Assembly (NCBI RefSeq): GCF_003581615.1
Contig: NZ_QXFH01000074.1
Coordinates: 63,256-127,255, forward strand
Direction of reading: 5' to 3'
Length of the DNA stretch: 64,000 bases
DNA from: Flagellimonas lutimaris
GTDB taxonomy: Bacteria; Bacteroidota; Bacteroidia; Flavobacteriales; Flavobacteriaceae
Below, piece by piece: positions 17,254-26,027 of the stretch (position 1 is its first letter; each line of letters begins with the position of its first letter). Below the pieces are notes generated by a model. The model was not told where the DNA came from. It did no database searches and worked only from the letters and a program-made list of their open reading frames with translations. The position numbers and the translations under genes are program-made.

Positions 17254-17771
17254 TTGGGCACATTTGTGGTTACTTCACCAAATTCGTTTATTGCCAGGTT
17301 CGTGATTCGTTCCCCACTTTTGGTAACAAAGGAAATGCCGCTTAAACTTATTGTGTGAACAAATTTGGTATTATCGTTTGGGTCAACAACTGTTTCAATA
17401 ATTATTTGACCATCTTCTGCTTCAACCTCATCAATAACGATAGGTTCTGCAGGAGGAATGTCGTCACAAAAGTACCCATTATCCACGGTGTCTGAGAAAA
17501 TACGATAAGTAACTTGAGATTGACTAGGCACATTGCTTTCGGTGGTAATGGTCTCTCCTGCAACACCATTATTTAGAACATTGCTTTGAAGTTCTAAGAT
17601 TAGGGCTTCACTATCATTTATTTTGAACAATAAATTAGTGGATGTTGGATTGGGCGAACTGCAAAATTGCAAGGTGACACTATCAAAGTCGATGGTCTCA
17701 ATTTCAAGGTCACCATCACTGCAAGAAAAGAGGATGCCCAAACAAAGAACTAAAAGGATAAATTTTCTCAT
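17250..17771 (-). CDS. Hypothetical lipoprotein
   Basis: 173 residues. The N-terminus MRKFILLVLCLGILFSCSDG has a clear signal and lipobox (LFSC), so the mature protein starts at Cys17 and is membrane-anchored on the periplasmic side. The rest is rich in beta-prone and acidic sequence with a few Cys (LQFCSSPN, YFCDDIPP). No family recognised. It is a single gene between two plus-strand genes. An outer-membrane lipoprotein is the most likely location. Confidence 0.8.
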   Translation of the reverse strand: MRKFILLVLCLGILFSCSDGDLEIETIDFDSVTLQFCSSPNPTSTNLLFKINDSEALILELQSNVLNNGVAGETITTESNVPSQSQVTYRIFSDTVDNGYFCDDIPPAEPIVIDEVEAEDGQIIIETVVDPNDNTKFVHTISLSGISFVTKSGERITNLAINEFGEVTTNVPN

Positions 17772-17881
17772 GAGCCAAATTTAATGTAATTCCATTTTAA
17801 TACCCCAATTCCAAGGTGTACTTTAAAAGAAATTAACTTTATTTCACGTACTTTTACACCTGTTTAAAAGTGAATTTAACA

Positions 17882-19030
17882 ATGCAAAAAGTCTATCTGG
17901 ACAACGCTGCTACAACGCAGGTAAGGAAAGAGGTAATCGAGCGAATGCAAGAGGCGCTTGCTCAACATTATGGCAATCCATCTTCTACCCATAGTTTTGG
18001 GAGGTCGGCGAAAACAGCTGTTGAACAAGCAAGGAAAACTATTGCCAAAACCTTAAATGCACAACCTTCTGAAATTATTTTTACTTCGGGGGGGACGGAA
18101 GCGGACAACATGATTTTAAGATGTGCTGTCAGAGATTTGGGGGTTGAGACCATCATTACATCCAAAATTGAGCACCACGCTGTTTTGCATACGGTCGAGG
18201 AGCTTGAAAGAGAGTACAACATCAATGTTTGGTATGTGGACTTGGATGAATTTGGCAATCCTAGCCTTGAACATTTGGAGAAATTGCTCAAAAAAGACGA
18301 TTCCAAAAAATTGGTGAGCTTAATGCATGTGAACAACGAGATTGGCAATATTACCGATATCGCTGCTGTTGGTGAACTTTGTAAAGAAAACAACGCACTT
18401 TTTCATTCCGATACCGTGCAGTCCATAGGGCACTATCCTTGGGACGTACAAGGTATCAATATTGATTTTATGACAGCAGCAGCTCATAAATTTCATGGGC
18501 CCAAAGGAATCGGGTTTGCTTTTATCAGAAAGAACTCGGGATTGAAACCATTGATTGTTGGTGGGGCGCAAGAAAGAGGTTTTAGGGCAGGAACCGAGCC
18601 TTTCCATAATATTGTTGGTTTGGAAGAGGCTTTTGTGAAGGCATACGAACACTTGGAAGAAGAGACTCAAGCCGTAAAAGAGCTCAAAAAATATTTTTTG
18701 GAAAAAGTTGAGCAAGAACTCCCTGAAGCAGTTTGCAATGGACTTTCTGGCGATTTGGAAAAAAGTACTTATACCTTGATCAATATTCGCTTACCTTTTG
18801 ATAAACAGAAAGCGTTGATGCTTTTATTTCATCTGGATATGAAAGGGATTGCCTGTTCCAAAGGAAGTGCCTGCCAGTCTGGAAGTGACCAAGGGTCTCA
18901 TGTGCTCAACGAAATCTTATCGGGAGAGGAATTGGAAAAGCCTAGCTTACGTTTTTCTTTCTCCATGTACAACACTAAGGAAGAATTGGATTATACCGTG
19001 GAAGTCTTAAAGGAGTTTGCGAGCAGTTAG
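17882..19030 (+). CDS. Cysteine desulfurase (NifS/IscS family)
   Basis: 382 residues from ATG 17882; a GTG 12 nt upstream is less likely because MQKVYLDNAATT is the usual N-terminus. A PLP enzyme that removes sulfur from cysteine for Fe-S clusters or tRNA thiolation. The PLP lysine is Lys203 in AAAHKFHGPKG. The catalytic loop has CSKGSACQSGS, the group I (IscS/NifS) form rather than SufS. No isc or suf partners are nearby, so its acceptor cannot be told from context. Confidence 0.94.
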   Translation: MQKVYLDNAATTQVRKEVIERMQEALAQHYGNPSSTHSFGRSAKTAVEQARKTIAKTLNAQPSEIIFTSGGTEADNMILRCAVRDLGVETIITSKIEHHAVLHTVEELEREYNINVWYVDLDEFGNPSLEHLEKLLKKDDSKKLVSLMHVNNEIGNITDIAAVGELCKENNALFHSDTVQSIGHYPWDVQGINIDFMTAAAHKFHGPKGIGFAFIRKNSGLKPLIVGGAQERGFRAGTEPFHNIVGLEEAFVKAYEHLEEETQAVKELKKYFLEKVEQELPEAVCNGLSGDLEKSTYTLINIRLPFDKQKALMLLFHLDMKGIACSKGSACQSGSDQGSHVLNEILSGEELEKPSLRFSFSMYNTKEELDYTVEVLKEFASS

Positions 19031-19043
19031 GAGTTGGTAGGTA

Positions 19044-19691
19044 CTAGTTACGGTCTCTTCTTTTCTCTCTGTCGTAAGGAAATTTCCTAGATGCAGTTTT
19101 CATCATTTTATCGATGAGTTCCGTGGTGTTTTTACCCGTTTTTTTGGAAATTTCGTTTTCGTACTTCCAAAGTAGTTTTCCCGTTTCACCATCACTTACT
19201 TTAACTCCGATTCTACCGTAATTAGCGTTTCCACTAAAATAATCTAAAATGCTGAAATCTGTGGGTACACCTTCGGAAAGCAAAATATTAAGATTTAAGT
19301 TGCCACTGATGATTCCATCAACCTCCAATATTTTACACAATTCTTGGGTAGTGTAGGTATCAATATTATTGTAGTCAATATTATTTTGGGCTAGAACAGC
19401 GTTGGTATTATTGATATTCTGGAAATCTACATTGAATTTTTTCCGTTTTTTCCGTTTGGAAAAATAGGTCTCCAATGCATTTTGTACGGCGTAGCCTTCC
19501 TTTTTGGCCAAAACCTTTAACTCATCCCTGTCCACTGCCTTTTTTAATTCCAAATGCGCAATAAAGGGAACAATGGCCAAAACCTCGTGATTGTCCGTAA
19601 GCTCGTCAAACCTAATGTTTTCATAGATGTTCTTTTGCGCGGGTGCCATGGCGGTGGTCAAAAGAATAAAAACGAAGACAATTTTTTTCAT
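19044..19691 (-). CDS. Secreted hypothetical protein
   Basis: 215 residues with an N-terminal signal peptide (MKKIVFVFILLTTAMAPAQ). The mature part has a pattern DGIISGNLNLN...GRIGVKVSDGETGKLLWKYE, reminiscent of periplasmic proteins that build up to test 'is this function present' (GNA1162/CsgG-like fold), but I would not assign a family. A basic tail (KFPYDREKRRDRN) ends the protein. It lies tail to tail with the desulfurase and downstream of the M23 peptidase on the same strand, 132 bp apart. Probably periplasmic; role unknown. Confidence 0.8.
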   Translation of the reverse strand: MKKIVFVFILLTTAMAPAQKNIYENIRFDELTDNHEVLAIVPFIAHLELKKAVDRDELKVLAKKEGYAVQNALETYFSKRKKRKKFNVDFQNINNTNAVLAQNNIDYNNIDTYTTQELCKILEVDGIISGNLNLNILLSEGVPTDFSILDYFSGNANYGRIGVKVSDGETGKLLWKYENEISKKTGKNTTELIDKMMKTASRKFPYDREKRRDRN

Positions 19692-19823
19692 TAATCTATT
19701 TTTAATTCAACACCTCTGGTTTTTGGCTTCAGGTTACAAAAAGTATTGGTTGATTTTACTTTGAGGTTTAATCTTAAAAAAATATAAATCGGTAAATGAT
19801 ATTTTTCGTCTGCAAAAATAAGC

Positions 19824-21515
19824 CTATTTCCTGAAAAAATTACCAACAAAGGTTGTGGAGTTGCCCACATTGTCAGTAACAGTGACTTTTAACTCACATT
19901 CTGTTTCGTTAGAGATGTTGTCCTCAAAATCGTAGGTTATGGTGTTTGTTTTTGGTTCATACTCCATCAAAATCCATTTTCCATTCAAGGTTGCCGAATA
20001 GGTGTCAATACCACTTAGATCGTCCGAAATGGCAAGGCTTAAATAGCTATAGTTACTCAGCCATTGTTTTTCTTTAAAATTCTTTGGTTTTATTTCCGGA
20101 GCAATACTATCCTTTACCAATGTATAGGTGCCCAATGTACGCGTTCTGGTAGTAAAGGAGCCATCCCTTTTGTATGTTTTGGAATAAGATGACCTTGATT
20201 TACTATCTAAATGGGCAATAAACATTTGCTTTCTATCTTCTGCCGAATATTTAGAGGGGTCAAAACTAATAGTGAAATTTCGGTGTGCTGCCACACTATT
20301 GTCGTGTATGGTAATGGTATCGCTTCCCTTTTCCAAATTGATAAAGAAATCCTCGTAGAATGTGCTCGCCGGGAAATATACCTTGGCCGCACCTAGGTCA
20401 AAATTGTTGGGCTTATCTGCAATTACGAAGTTTTCGGTAGTTTTATCAATTTTACTGATTTTCTCCTCTTGTTTTTTTCCGTCAATAGGGATGATGAGCT
20501 TCGTGGTGTTTCCGGCCACATCGGAAATCAATAACTCTGTATTGTAGGACACACCTTCTTCTACTTTGATTTTGCCATCGTTGTAAAGCGATTCATATAT
20601 GTTTAAATGGTTGTATGGCTCCTTAAAACATTTCTGGATTTTTTGCCTGTGGTCATAAAAATGTGCGTAGTCAATAAGCGTATTGATATATCGTGTTTCC
20701 CCAAAAGAAAAGGAATCAAAATCAAATTCGGAATACACCCTGCCATTTACGGTTTGTTTTATGGCGTACACCCCATTTTTGTTGGCAGCCATGTCCAAAC
20801 GGTCAAAACTGTTAATTCCAAAACCAATAGTTCCAATTGCCGTAACCTTATCTGCCAAATATGAACCATCGGATTGTCTTGTGTAATTCAATTGAATTTT
20901 GTCTGCACTTTGATTAATTAATGCGCCTTCGGACAAAGGGTACCCGTAGAGTCCCAACAAAGTTGGATCGGTGGCATCTCTTACCTCATACCCATAGAGC
21001 AGAGGGTTGGTGGGCTTTCCATTTACGCTGTTTCGTATTTCAAAATGAAGATGGGGTCCAGCAGAGCTCCCCGTATTGCCCGAGTAAGCAATCGTACCGC
21101 CTTGGGTTACTTTAAGTTCCCCATAATCCGGAAACATTTCCACTTCGTAGGATTGCTTCTCGTATTGTGCTTTTTTTACATACTCTTCTATTTCTGGCCC
21201 AAATTTTTTAAGGTGCGCATACACTGATGTGTACCCATTTGGGTGGGCTATATAAAGCGCTTTTCCGTATCCCCAATGAGATACTTTGATGCGCGTTACG
21301 GTTCCATCACCAATAGCAAAAACGGGCAACCCTTCCCTTTGTTGAGTTTTAATGTCCATTCCTGAATGAAAGTGATTGGAGCGCAGTTCACCGAAAGTTC
21401 CGGCTAAAACCAAAGGAATCTCCAAAGGAGGGCGAAATGTATCTTGGGGGTATTTTTTCTGTGCAGGTAACTGTAATGCAATCAAAAAAATGGCTAAAAA
21501 AAAGTTGCAGCGCAT
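19824..21515 (-). CDS. M23 (LytM) family metallopeptidase
   Basis: 563 residues. A signal peptide (MRCNFFLAIFLIALQLPAQ) precedes a LytM zinc peptidase domain at about 30-165: HFHSGMD supplies His50 and Asp54, and PHLHFE supplies His154 and His156, all conserved. It should cut peptide cross-links in peptidoglycan, or act as an adaptor for such enzymes. Residues 165-563 form a long beta-rich extension of unknown role that is common in Bacteroidota. It diverges from the coiled-coil/zapA unit, which is a cell-division context. Confidence 0.92.
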   Translation of the reverse strand: MRCNFFLAIFLIALQLPAQKKYPQDTFRPPLEIPLVLAGTFGELRSNHFHSGMDIKTQQREGLPVFAIGDGTVTRIKVSHWGYGKALYIAHPNGYTSVYAHLKKFGPEIEEYVKKAQYEKQSYEVEMFPDYGELKVTQGGTIAYSGNTGSSAGPHLHFEIRNSVNGKPTNPLLYGYEVRDATDPTLLGLYGYPLSEGALINQSADKIQLNYTRQSDGSYLADKVTAIGTIGFGINSFDRLDMAANKNGVYAIKQTVNGRVYSEFDFDSFSFGETRYINTLIDYAHFYDHRQKIQKCFKEPYNHLNIYESLYNDGKIKVEEGVSYNTELLISDVAGNTTKLIIPIDGKKQEEKISKIDKTTENFVIADKPNNFDLGAAKVYFPASTFYEDFFINLEKGSDTITIHDNSVAAHRNFTISFDPSKYSAEDRKQMFIAHLDSKSRSSYSKTYKRDGSFTTRTRTLGTYTLVKDSIAPEIKPKNFKEKQWLSNYSYLSLAISDDLSGIDTYSATLNGKWILMEYEPKTNTITYDFEDNISNETECELKVTVTDNVGNSTTFVGNFFRK

Positions 21516-21614
21516 ATAAAAAACAATATTTCTCTACGAAAGTAACCAATGTTTTGATTTGAGAAAAAGATTTAAGATGCTCCCTTGTGGCTTTAAGAAT
21601 AAATCCTAAAAGTA

Positions 21615-21645
21615 TTGCGAGGTTGCACTAGGTTGGTTAACTTTG
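21615..21645 (+). promoter_or_regulatory. Promoter of the coiled-coil/zapA unit
   Basis: TTG at 21615-21617, 20 nt, then TAACTTTG at 21638-21645, a full match to TTG-N17..23-TAnnTTTG. The predicted start near 21651 lies 21 nt before the ATG at 21672. Confidence 0.65.
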
Positions 21646-21671
21646 TGTAATACGTATTGTTGTTTGCATAT

Positions 21672-21962
21672 ATGAGCGAACTTGTTGAGATTGTGGATTC
21701 TTTAGAGAACAAGGTGAGCAAGCTGCTGCACAAAATGGAGCTGTTGCACCAAGTCAATGCCAAGTTAAAACAGGAATTGGTTCTTTTAGAGGAGGAAAAC
21801 CAACTTAAGCAAAATGCTCTAAACGAATGGGAGGAAAAGTATGACTCCTTGAAAATGGCGAACACAATGCTGGGTAGTAATACTAGTAAAACAGAAGCTA
21901 AGCTCAAGATAAATACATTGATTCGCGAACTTGACGTTTGCATAGCCAAATTAGCGGATTGA
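21672..21962 (+). CDS. Coiled-coil protein upstream of zapA (ZapB-like in shape)
   Basis: 96 residues from ATG 21672; an in-frame TTG at 21657 would add five residues but leaves almost no leader from the predicted promoter. Nearly the whole protein is heptad-patterned coiled coil (ELVEIVDSLENKVSKLLHKM and onward). Its 3' end is 14 nt before the zapA ATG. In size, coiled coil and linkage to zapA it resembles a ZapB-like divisome protein, but sequence alone does not prove homology. Confidence 0.82.
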   Translation: MSELVEIVDSLENKVSKLLHKMELLHQVNAKLKQELVLLEEENQLKQNALNEWEEKYDSLKMANTMLGSNTSKTEAKLKINTLIRELDVCIAKLAD

Positions 21963-21976
21963 TAGGTACCGAAATT

Positions 21977-22270
21977 ATGGACGAGAAGCTCAAAATAAAG
22001 CTTTCCATTGCGGATAGGGTGTATCCCTTAACGATTGACCCAAAGCAAGAGGAAGGGTTGCGAAAAGCGGCCAAGAACATAGAAAATTTGGCAAAAAAGT
22101 TTGAGCAAAACTATGCCGTTCGGGACAAGCAAGATGTTTTGGCCATGTGTGCCTTACAATTTGCTTCAAAAATTGAGCAAGGCGGAATAGACCGTTCAGA
22201 AAACGCGGAGGCCGCCATGCAGCGCCTCAGAGCATTGGATGAATTGGTTCATTCCAAATTGGGGGAATAA
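21977..22270 (+). CDS. zapA: Cell division protein ZapA
   Basis: 97 residues from ATG 21977 (MDEKLKIKLSIADRVYPLTI). It has the ZapA form: an N-terminal beta-beta-alpha head (IKLSIADRVYPLTIDPKQEE) then a C-terminal helix that makes an antiparallel coiled coil. ZapA bundles FtsZ filaments at the division septum. It follows the coiled-coil gene by 14 nt and is followed by a 6S-like RNA, the same zapA-6S order known from E. coli. Confidence 0.9.
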   Translation: MDEKLKIKLSIADRVYPLTIDPKQEEGLRKAAKNIENLAKKFEQNYAVRDKQDVLAMCALQFASKIEQGGIDRSENAEAAMQRLRALDELVHSKLGE

Positions 22271-22294
22271 GTTCTTTTAAATAAAATATTGTTA

Positions 22295-22468
22295 CTGCCC
22301 ACATTGGTAATTAATTTTTGACAAACTCAACACTATTATAATTAGAAAGGGTGAGTTTAGGTTGTAAAAGCAGGCCCTACCTGTATAGGGATCCTTGATC
22401 AATCTGTTAGCCCTAAACCTGTATTTAGGAGTTTGTACAAAACTTCGGCCGATGTGGGCTTTTTTTTT
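22295..22468 (+). ncRNA. ssrS: 6S-like RNA (6S-Flavo type), RNA polymerase regulator
   Basis: A 216-bp gap without a gene contains nested complementary arms forming one long rod. Outer arms 22297-22307 (GCCCACATTGG) and 22449-22459 (CCGATGTGGGC) pair over 11 bp with one wobble and are followed by nine T, so the closing stem also serves as a terminator. Further in, ACAAACTC (22321-22328) pairs with GAGTTTGT (22429-22436), and GTTTAGG (22355-22361) with CCTAAAC (22412-22418). A small hairpin CCCTA/TAGGG lies at 22375-22390. A long imperfect hairpin with an open centre downstream of zapA fits 6S RNA, which binds the housekeeping holoenzyme. Identification is by structure and synteny. Confidence 0.72.
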
Positions 22469-22486
22469 AACTAAACATAAGCAAAC

Positions 22487-24058
22487 ATGGATAATATCAT
22501 AGTTATTGTTGTCGCAGCTGTTGTAGGGCTGGCAATAGGATTCGCAATTGCCAAGATGATGGAGAAGGGCAAAGCATCCAGGACCATTGCCAACGCAAAG
22601 AAAGATGCGGCCGATATCATAAAAGAAGCCAAGAAGGAAGGGGAGAGCGTAAAGAAGGACAAGATTTTTCAGGCCAAAGAAAAGTTTTTGGAGTTGAAGG
22701 CCGAGCATGAAAAGGTCATTATCAATAAAGACAAAAAAATTGGTGAAGCAGAGAAGAGAACCAGAGATAAGGAATCTCAAGTGAGCAGTGAGCTTGCCAA
22801 GAACAAAAAGCTTAACGATCAGCTACAAGAAAAAATTAAAGAGGTTGCGTACAAAAGTGATATTCTGGAGAAAAAGCAATCTGAAGTAGAAAAACTTCAT
22901 AAGAGTCAAGTACAGCAGTTGGAGGTCATATCTGGTCTTTCTGCAGAAGATGCTAAGGCACAACTTCTGGAATCACTAAAGGAAACCGCCAAGAGCGATG
23001 CCATGGCCTATCTTCAAAATACCTTGGAGGAAGCCAAGCTTACCGCACAACAGGAGGCTCGTAAAATTGTAGTGAATACCATTCAACGTATTGGAACCGA
23101 AGAAGCTGTGGAAAACTGTGTTTCCGTGTTCAATTTGGAGTCCGATGATGTAAAAGGACGAATTATTGGCCGTGAGGGTAGAAACATTCGTGCTTTGGAA
23201 TCTGCTACTGGAGTGGAGATTATTGTTGATGATACTCCAGAAGCTATTATACTGTCATGTTTTGATTCGGTTAGAAGGGAAGTGGCCCGTTTATCCTTGC
23301 ACCGACTGGTAACCGATGGTAGAATTCATCCAGCCCGTATTGAAGAGGTTGTCAAAAAGACCGAAAAGCAAATCAACGAAGAAATTGCCGAGATAGGAAA
23401 ACGTACCGTGATCGATTTGGGTATCCATGGATTGCACCCTGAATTGATCAAGGCGGTAGGCCGAATGAAATATCGTTCCTCCTACGGACAAAACCTATTA
23501 CAGCACTCTAGGGAGGTTGCCAAACTTTGCGGTGTAATGGCTGCAGAATTGGGACTTAACCCAAAAATTGCCAAGAGAGCCGGATTGCTCCATGATATTG
23601 GAAAGGTTCCAATGGCAGAGGTGGAAGTGGAAACGCCCCATGCTATTTTAGGTATGCAATGGGCACAGAAATATGGTGAAAAAGATGAGGTCTGTAACGC
23701 AATTGGGGCTCACCACGATGAAGTTGAGATGACCACTTTGATTTCTCCCATAGTACAAGTTTGTGATGCTATTAGCGGTGCTCGCCCTGGGGCAAGACGA
23801 CAGGTGTTGGATTCCTACATTCAACGTTTGAAGGATTTGGAAGATATCGCCTTTGGATTCAATGGAGTACAAAAAGCCTATGCCATTCAAGCTGGTAGGG
23901 AACTACGGGTCATTGTCGAAAGCGAAAAGGTGAACGATGACAAAGCAGCTGAACTTTCTTTCGAAATCTCACAAAAAATACAAACTGATATGACCTATCC
24001 CGGTCAGGTAAAAGTTACTGTAATTCGGGAAACACGCTCGGTGAACGTTGCCAAGTAA
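22487..24058 (+). CDS. rny: Ribonuclease Y
   Basis: 523 residues. An N-terminal membrane anchor (about 3-24), then a long Lys/Glu coiled coil (25-200), a KH domain with the [15 protein letters not shown] loop, and an HD domain ([13 protein letters not shown] ... HDIGKVP). It is the endoribonuclease that starts mRNA decay in bacteria lacking RNase E or alongside it. It begins 18 nt after the 6S-like RNA's T run, so it may be transcribed by read-through or from a promoter inside the RNA gene. Confidence 0.97.
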   Translation: MDNIIVIVVAAVVGLAIGFAIAKMMEKGKASRTIANAKKDAADIIKEAKKEGESVKKDKIFQAKEKFLELKAEHEKVIINKDKKIGEAEKRTRDKESQVSSELAKNKKLNDQLQEKIKEVAYKSDILEKKQSEVEKLHKSQVQQLEVISGLSAEDAKAQLLESLKETAKSDAMAYLQNTLEEAKLTAQQEARKIVVNTIQRIGTEEAVENCVSVFNLESDDVKGRIIGREGRNIRALESATGVEIIVDDTPEAIILSCFDSVRREVARLSLHRLVTDGRIHPARIEEVVKKTEKQINEEIAEIGKRTVIDLGIHGLHPELIKAVGRMKYRSSYGQNLLQHSREVAKLCGVMAAELGLNPKIAKRAGLLHDIGKVPMAEVEVETPHAILGMQWAQKYGEKDEVCNAIGAHHDEVEMTTLISPIVQVCDAISGARPGARRQVLDSYIQRLKDLEDIAFGFNGVQKAYAIQAGRELRVIVESEKVNDDKAAELSFEISQKIQTDMTYPGQVKVTVIRETRSVNVAK

Positions 24059-24070
24059 AGTTATACGCTG

Positions 24071-25318
24071 TTAGTATTGGGCGTTTTTAAGAATCCAATC
24101 GATTGGGATGTCTTGGTAACTTATACCGGATCTGTTCGTGGTATTTGTAGGATTCTTGGACATAACCACGAGCCACATGCCGTCTCCATAGGTCATAGAC
24201 GTTATGGAGTAACCTTTGTCCGCCCTTTCGATAATCCAATCAGAAGGATATTCAACTTGGGTCTTCCATGTTTGTGCCCCGAGTTTGGAAGCCTTGCTCA
24301 TAGATAACGCCCAAAGACCATTCCCATAGGTTGCTGAGGTGATGGCATAGTTTTCGTTCCAATTGTCAATAATCCAATCTCTGGGAATATCATAACTCGT
24401 TTTCCATCTCTGGGTCTCAAAACCTGTACTTTTGTTCATAACCACGTACCAATTGCCGCCACCATTGGTCATGGAAGTTATGGAGTAATCATCATTCCAT
24501 TTTTCGGTAATCCAATCCTTAGGGAAGGTAGATGACTTTTTCCATGATTGCGGGCCAAACCCATACCCCTTGCTCATGAGCACGACAAAAGTATTTTTAC
24601 TGTCATCAAAATCCATAGAGGTGATGTAAAAACCTTCACTCCATTGATTCTTGATCCAGTCACTGGGATAACTATTTGATTCTTTTATCCTTTGCTCCGA
24701 GTAGTTAAGGCTACTATTTTTATCCATTACTGCCGCCCATAAGGGTTTTTGATCAATGCCATTGGCCAACACAGTTACTGCATTGTCCTTAACTGGATAC
24801 GATAATTCCCCTTTGTTCAAAAATACCAGCAATTGGAATATAGTTTCCTTCTCATCAAAATAATCATCCAAATACCCTTTTGTCAGTGCATCGGGATTCA
24901 ATTTTACCCAATACAACATAGGTTTCATATATTGGGTAATGTCTCCACCGCTAAATCCATTGTCATCTACCGTATACGCCTGGTAATTACCGTTTCCAAT
25001 ATCTTTAAGATAAAAGTTGTCCGCCGAGTAGCTCGACTCCGATGATCCCCTTACGATAGATGCATTGGTTCCATCCAAGAACTTGTCTATGGTGCCATCA
25101 GATTTTGTGAAGTTTTTATAAGAACATCCAAAGTTTGCCAATTTGTCCGATCCGTTGTTGTAATACTTTACTCTTACCAAGGCTTCACTATCCTCATAAA
25201 AAATTACCAGTGCCGTGTATTTGATTTCGCCACTGATCCAGCTGGTTTCGTAATACGTTTGAGAGAACCCAAAGATTGATGTTAGTAATGTAAGCGACAG
25301 TGCTAAAAAAGTTTTCAT
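24071..25318 (-). CDS. Secreted protein with four to five DUF7477-like WI...ITSM repeats
   Basis: 415 residues with a signal peptide (MKTFLALSLTLLTSIFGFSQ). Residues about 20-185 form a globular beta-rich region. From about 190 to the C-terminus, a module of about 46 residues occurs four times, with a degenerate fifth in front. Each unit carries P-x-DWI, a W-N/S-x-x-Y-x-ITS core, then G-x-W-x-V-x-MSK and x-WK. This pattern resembles DUF7477 repeats, best known after the kinase domain of plant MUT9-like casein kinases and in some bacterial caspase-like proteins. No enzyme domain is attached here. A blade-like beta repeat is plausible. Its role is unknown. Confidence 0.8.
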   Translation of the reverse strand: MKTFLALSLTLLTSIFGFSQTYYETSWISGEIKYTALVIFYEDSEALVRVKYYNNGSDKLANFGCSYKNFTKSDGTIDKFLDGTNASIVRGSSESSYSADNFYLKDIGNGNYQAYTVDDNGFSGGDITQYMKPMLYWVKLNPDALTKGYLDDYFDEKETIFQLLVFLNKGELSYPVKDNAVTVLANGIDQKPLWAAVMDKNSSLNYSEQRIKESNSYPSDWIKNQWSEGFYITSMDFDDSKNTFVVLMSKGYGFGPQSWKKSSTFPKDWITEKWNDDYSITSMTNGGGNWYVVMNKSTGFETQRWKTSYDIPRDWIIDNWNENYAITSATYGNGLWALSMSKASKLGAQTWKTQVEYPSDWIIERADKGYSITSMTYGDGMWLVVMSKNPTNTTNRSGISYQDIPIDWILKNAQY

Positions 25319-25559
25319 TTTGTTGGATGGTATTTTTAATTCCTCTTTGAAAATTAAAAATGGCTATTTACTTAAGAATATTGCAAAAAAAAGAGACGTA
25401 ATGTTAAAAAAAGCTAATGAAAGTATGTTTTATTCGTGACTACTGTTCATTTTATAACCTTGTTTCATTGGTTTGTTAAGATGATGAACTGACAATTATC
25501 ATACTTTGCCAGTTAGAATCAGGGTAACTTCATTCAAGGAATTTTAAATTACTGGAACG

Positions 25560-25982
25560 ATGAAAATTGGTGTACCTGTTTCGAAAATAATGACCAAAAA
25601 CTTGGTCACATTGAGCACCAAAGATGATTTGGTGACTGCTGAACGACTTTTTAAAAAACATCACATAAGACATATCCCTGTGGTTGAAGGCAACAATATT
25701 AAAGGTATGCTGAGCCATACAGATTTAATGCGCATCAGTTTTGCAGATGCCATTGACGAACATGAGGAAGTTGTGGACACTATTGTTTATAATATGTTTA
25801 CGATTCCCCAAGTAATGGTGCATGATGTGGTGAGTGTAACCTCTGATACTACAATAAAAGATGTTGCCGAAATTTTATCGAAACGGGAATTTCATGCACT
25901 ACCTGTTGTGGATAATGGGAAGCTAAAAGGTATTGTAACCACAACAGATTTAATCAGGTACTTTTTAAAAAGTATACTCTAA
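25560..25982 (+). CDS. CBS-pair domain protein
   Basis: 140 residues made of two CBS motifs and nothing else (VSKIMTKNLVTLSTKDDL... and MVHDVVSVTSDTTIKDVAEI). CBS pairs bind adenosine nucleotides and usually regulate partner proteins. This one is a stand-alone pair with a conserved HALPVVDNGKLKGIVTTTDL end. It is monocistronic, with 241 bp of AT-rich sequence upstream in which I see no clear regulatory element. Partner unknown. Confidence 0.9.
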   Translation: MKIGVPVSKIMTKNLVTLSTKDDLVTAERLFKKHHIRHIPVVEGNNIKGMLSHTDLMRISFADAIDEHEEVVDTIVYNMFTIPQVMVHDVVSVTSDTTIKDVAEILSKREFHALPVVDNGKLKGIVTTTDLIRYFLKSIL

Positions 25983-26027
25983 TCCTAAGTATAGGTAGGA
26001 GAAAAAAGGAGACAAATACGTTGAAAC

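Noticed and set aside
22292-22780. 162-codon minus-strand frame over the 6S-like RNA and rny 5' end
   Set aside because: It is antisense to rny and the RNA stems, and its composition fits a shadow frame.
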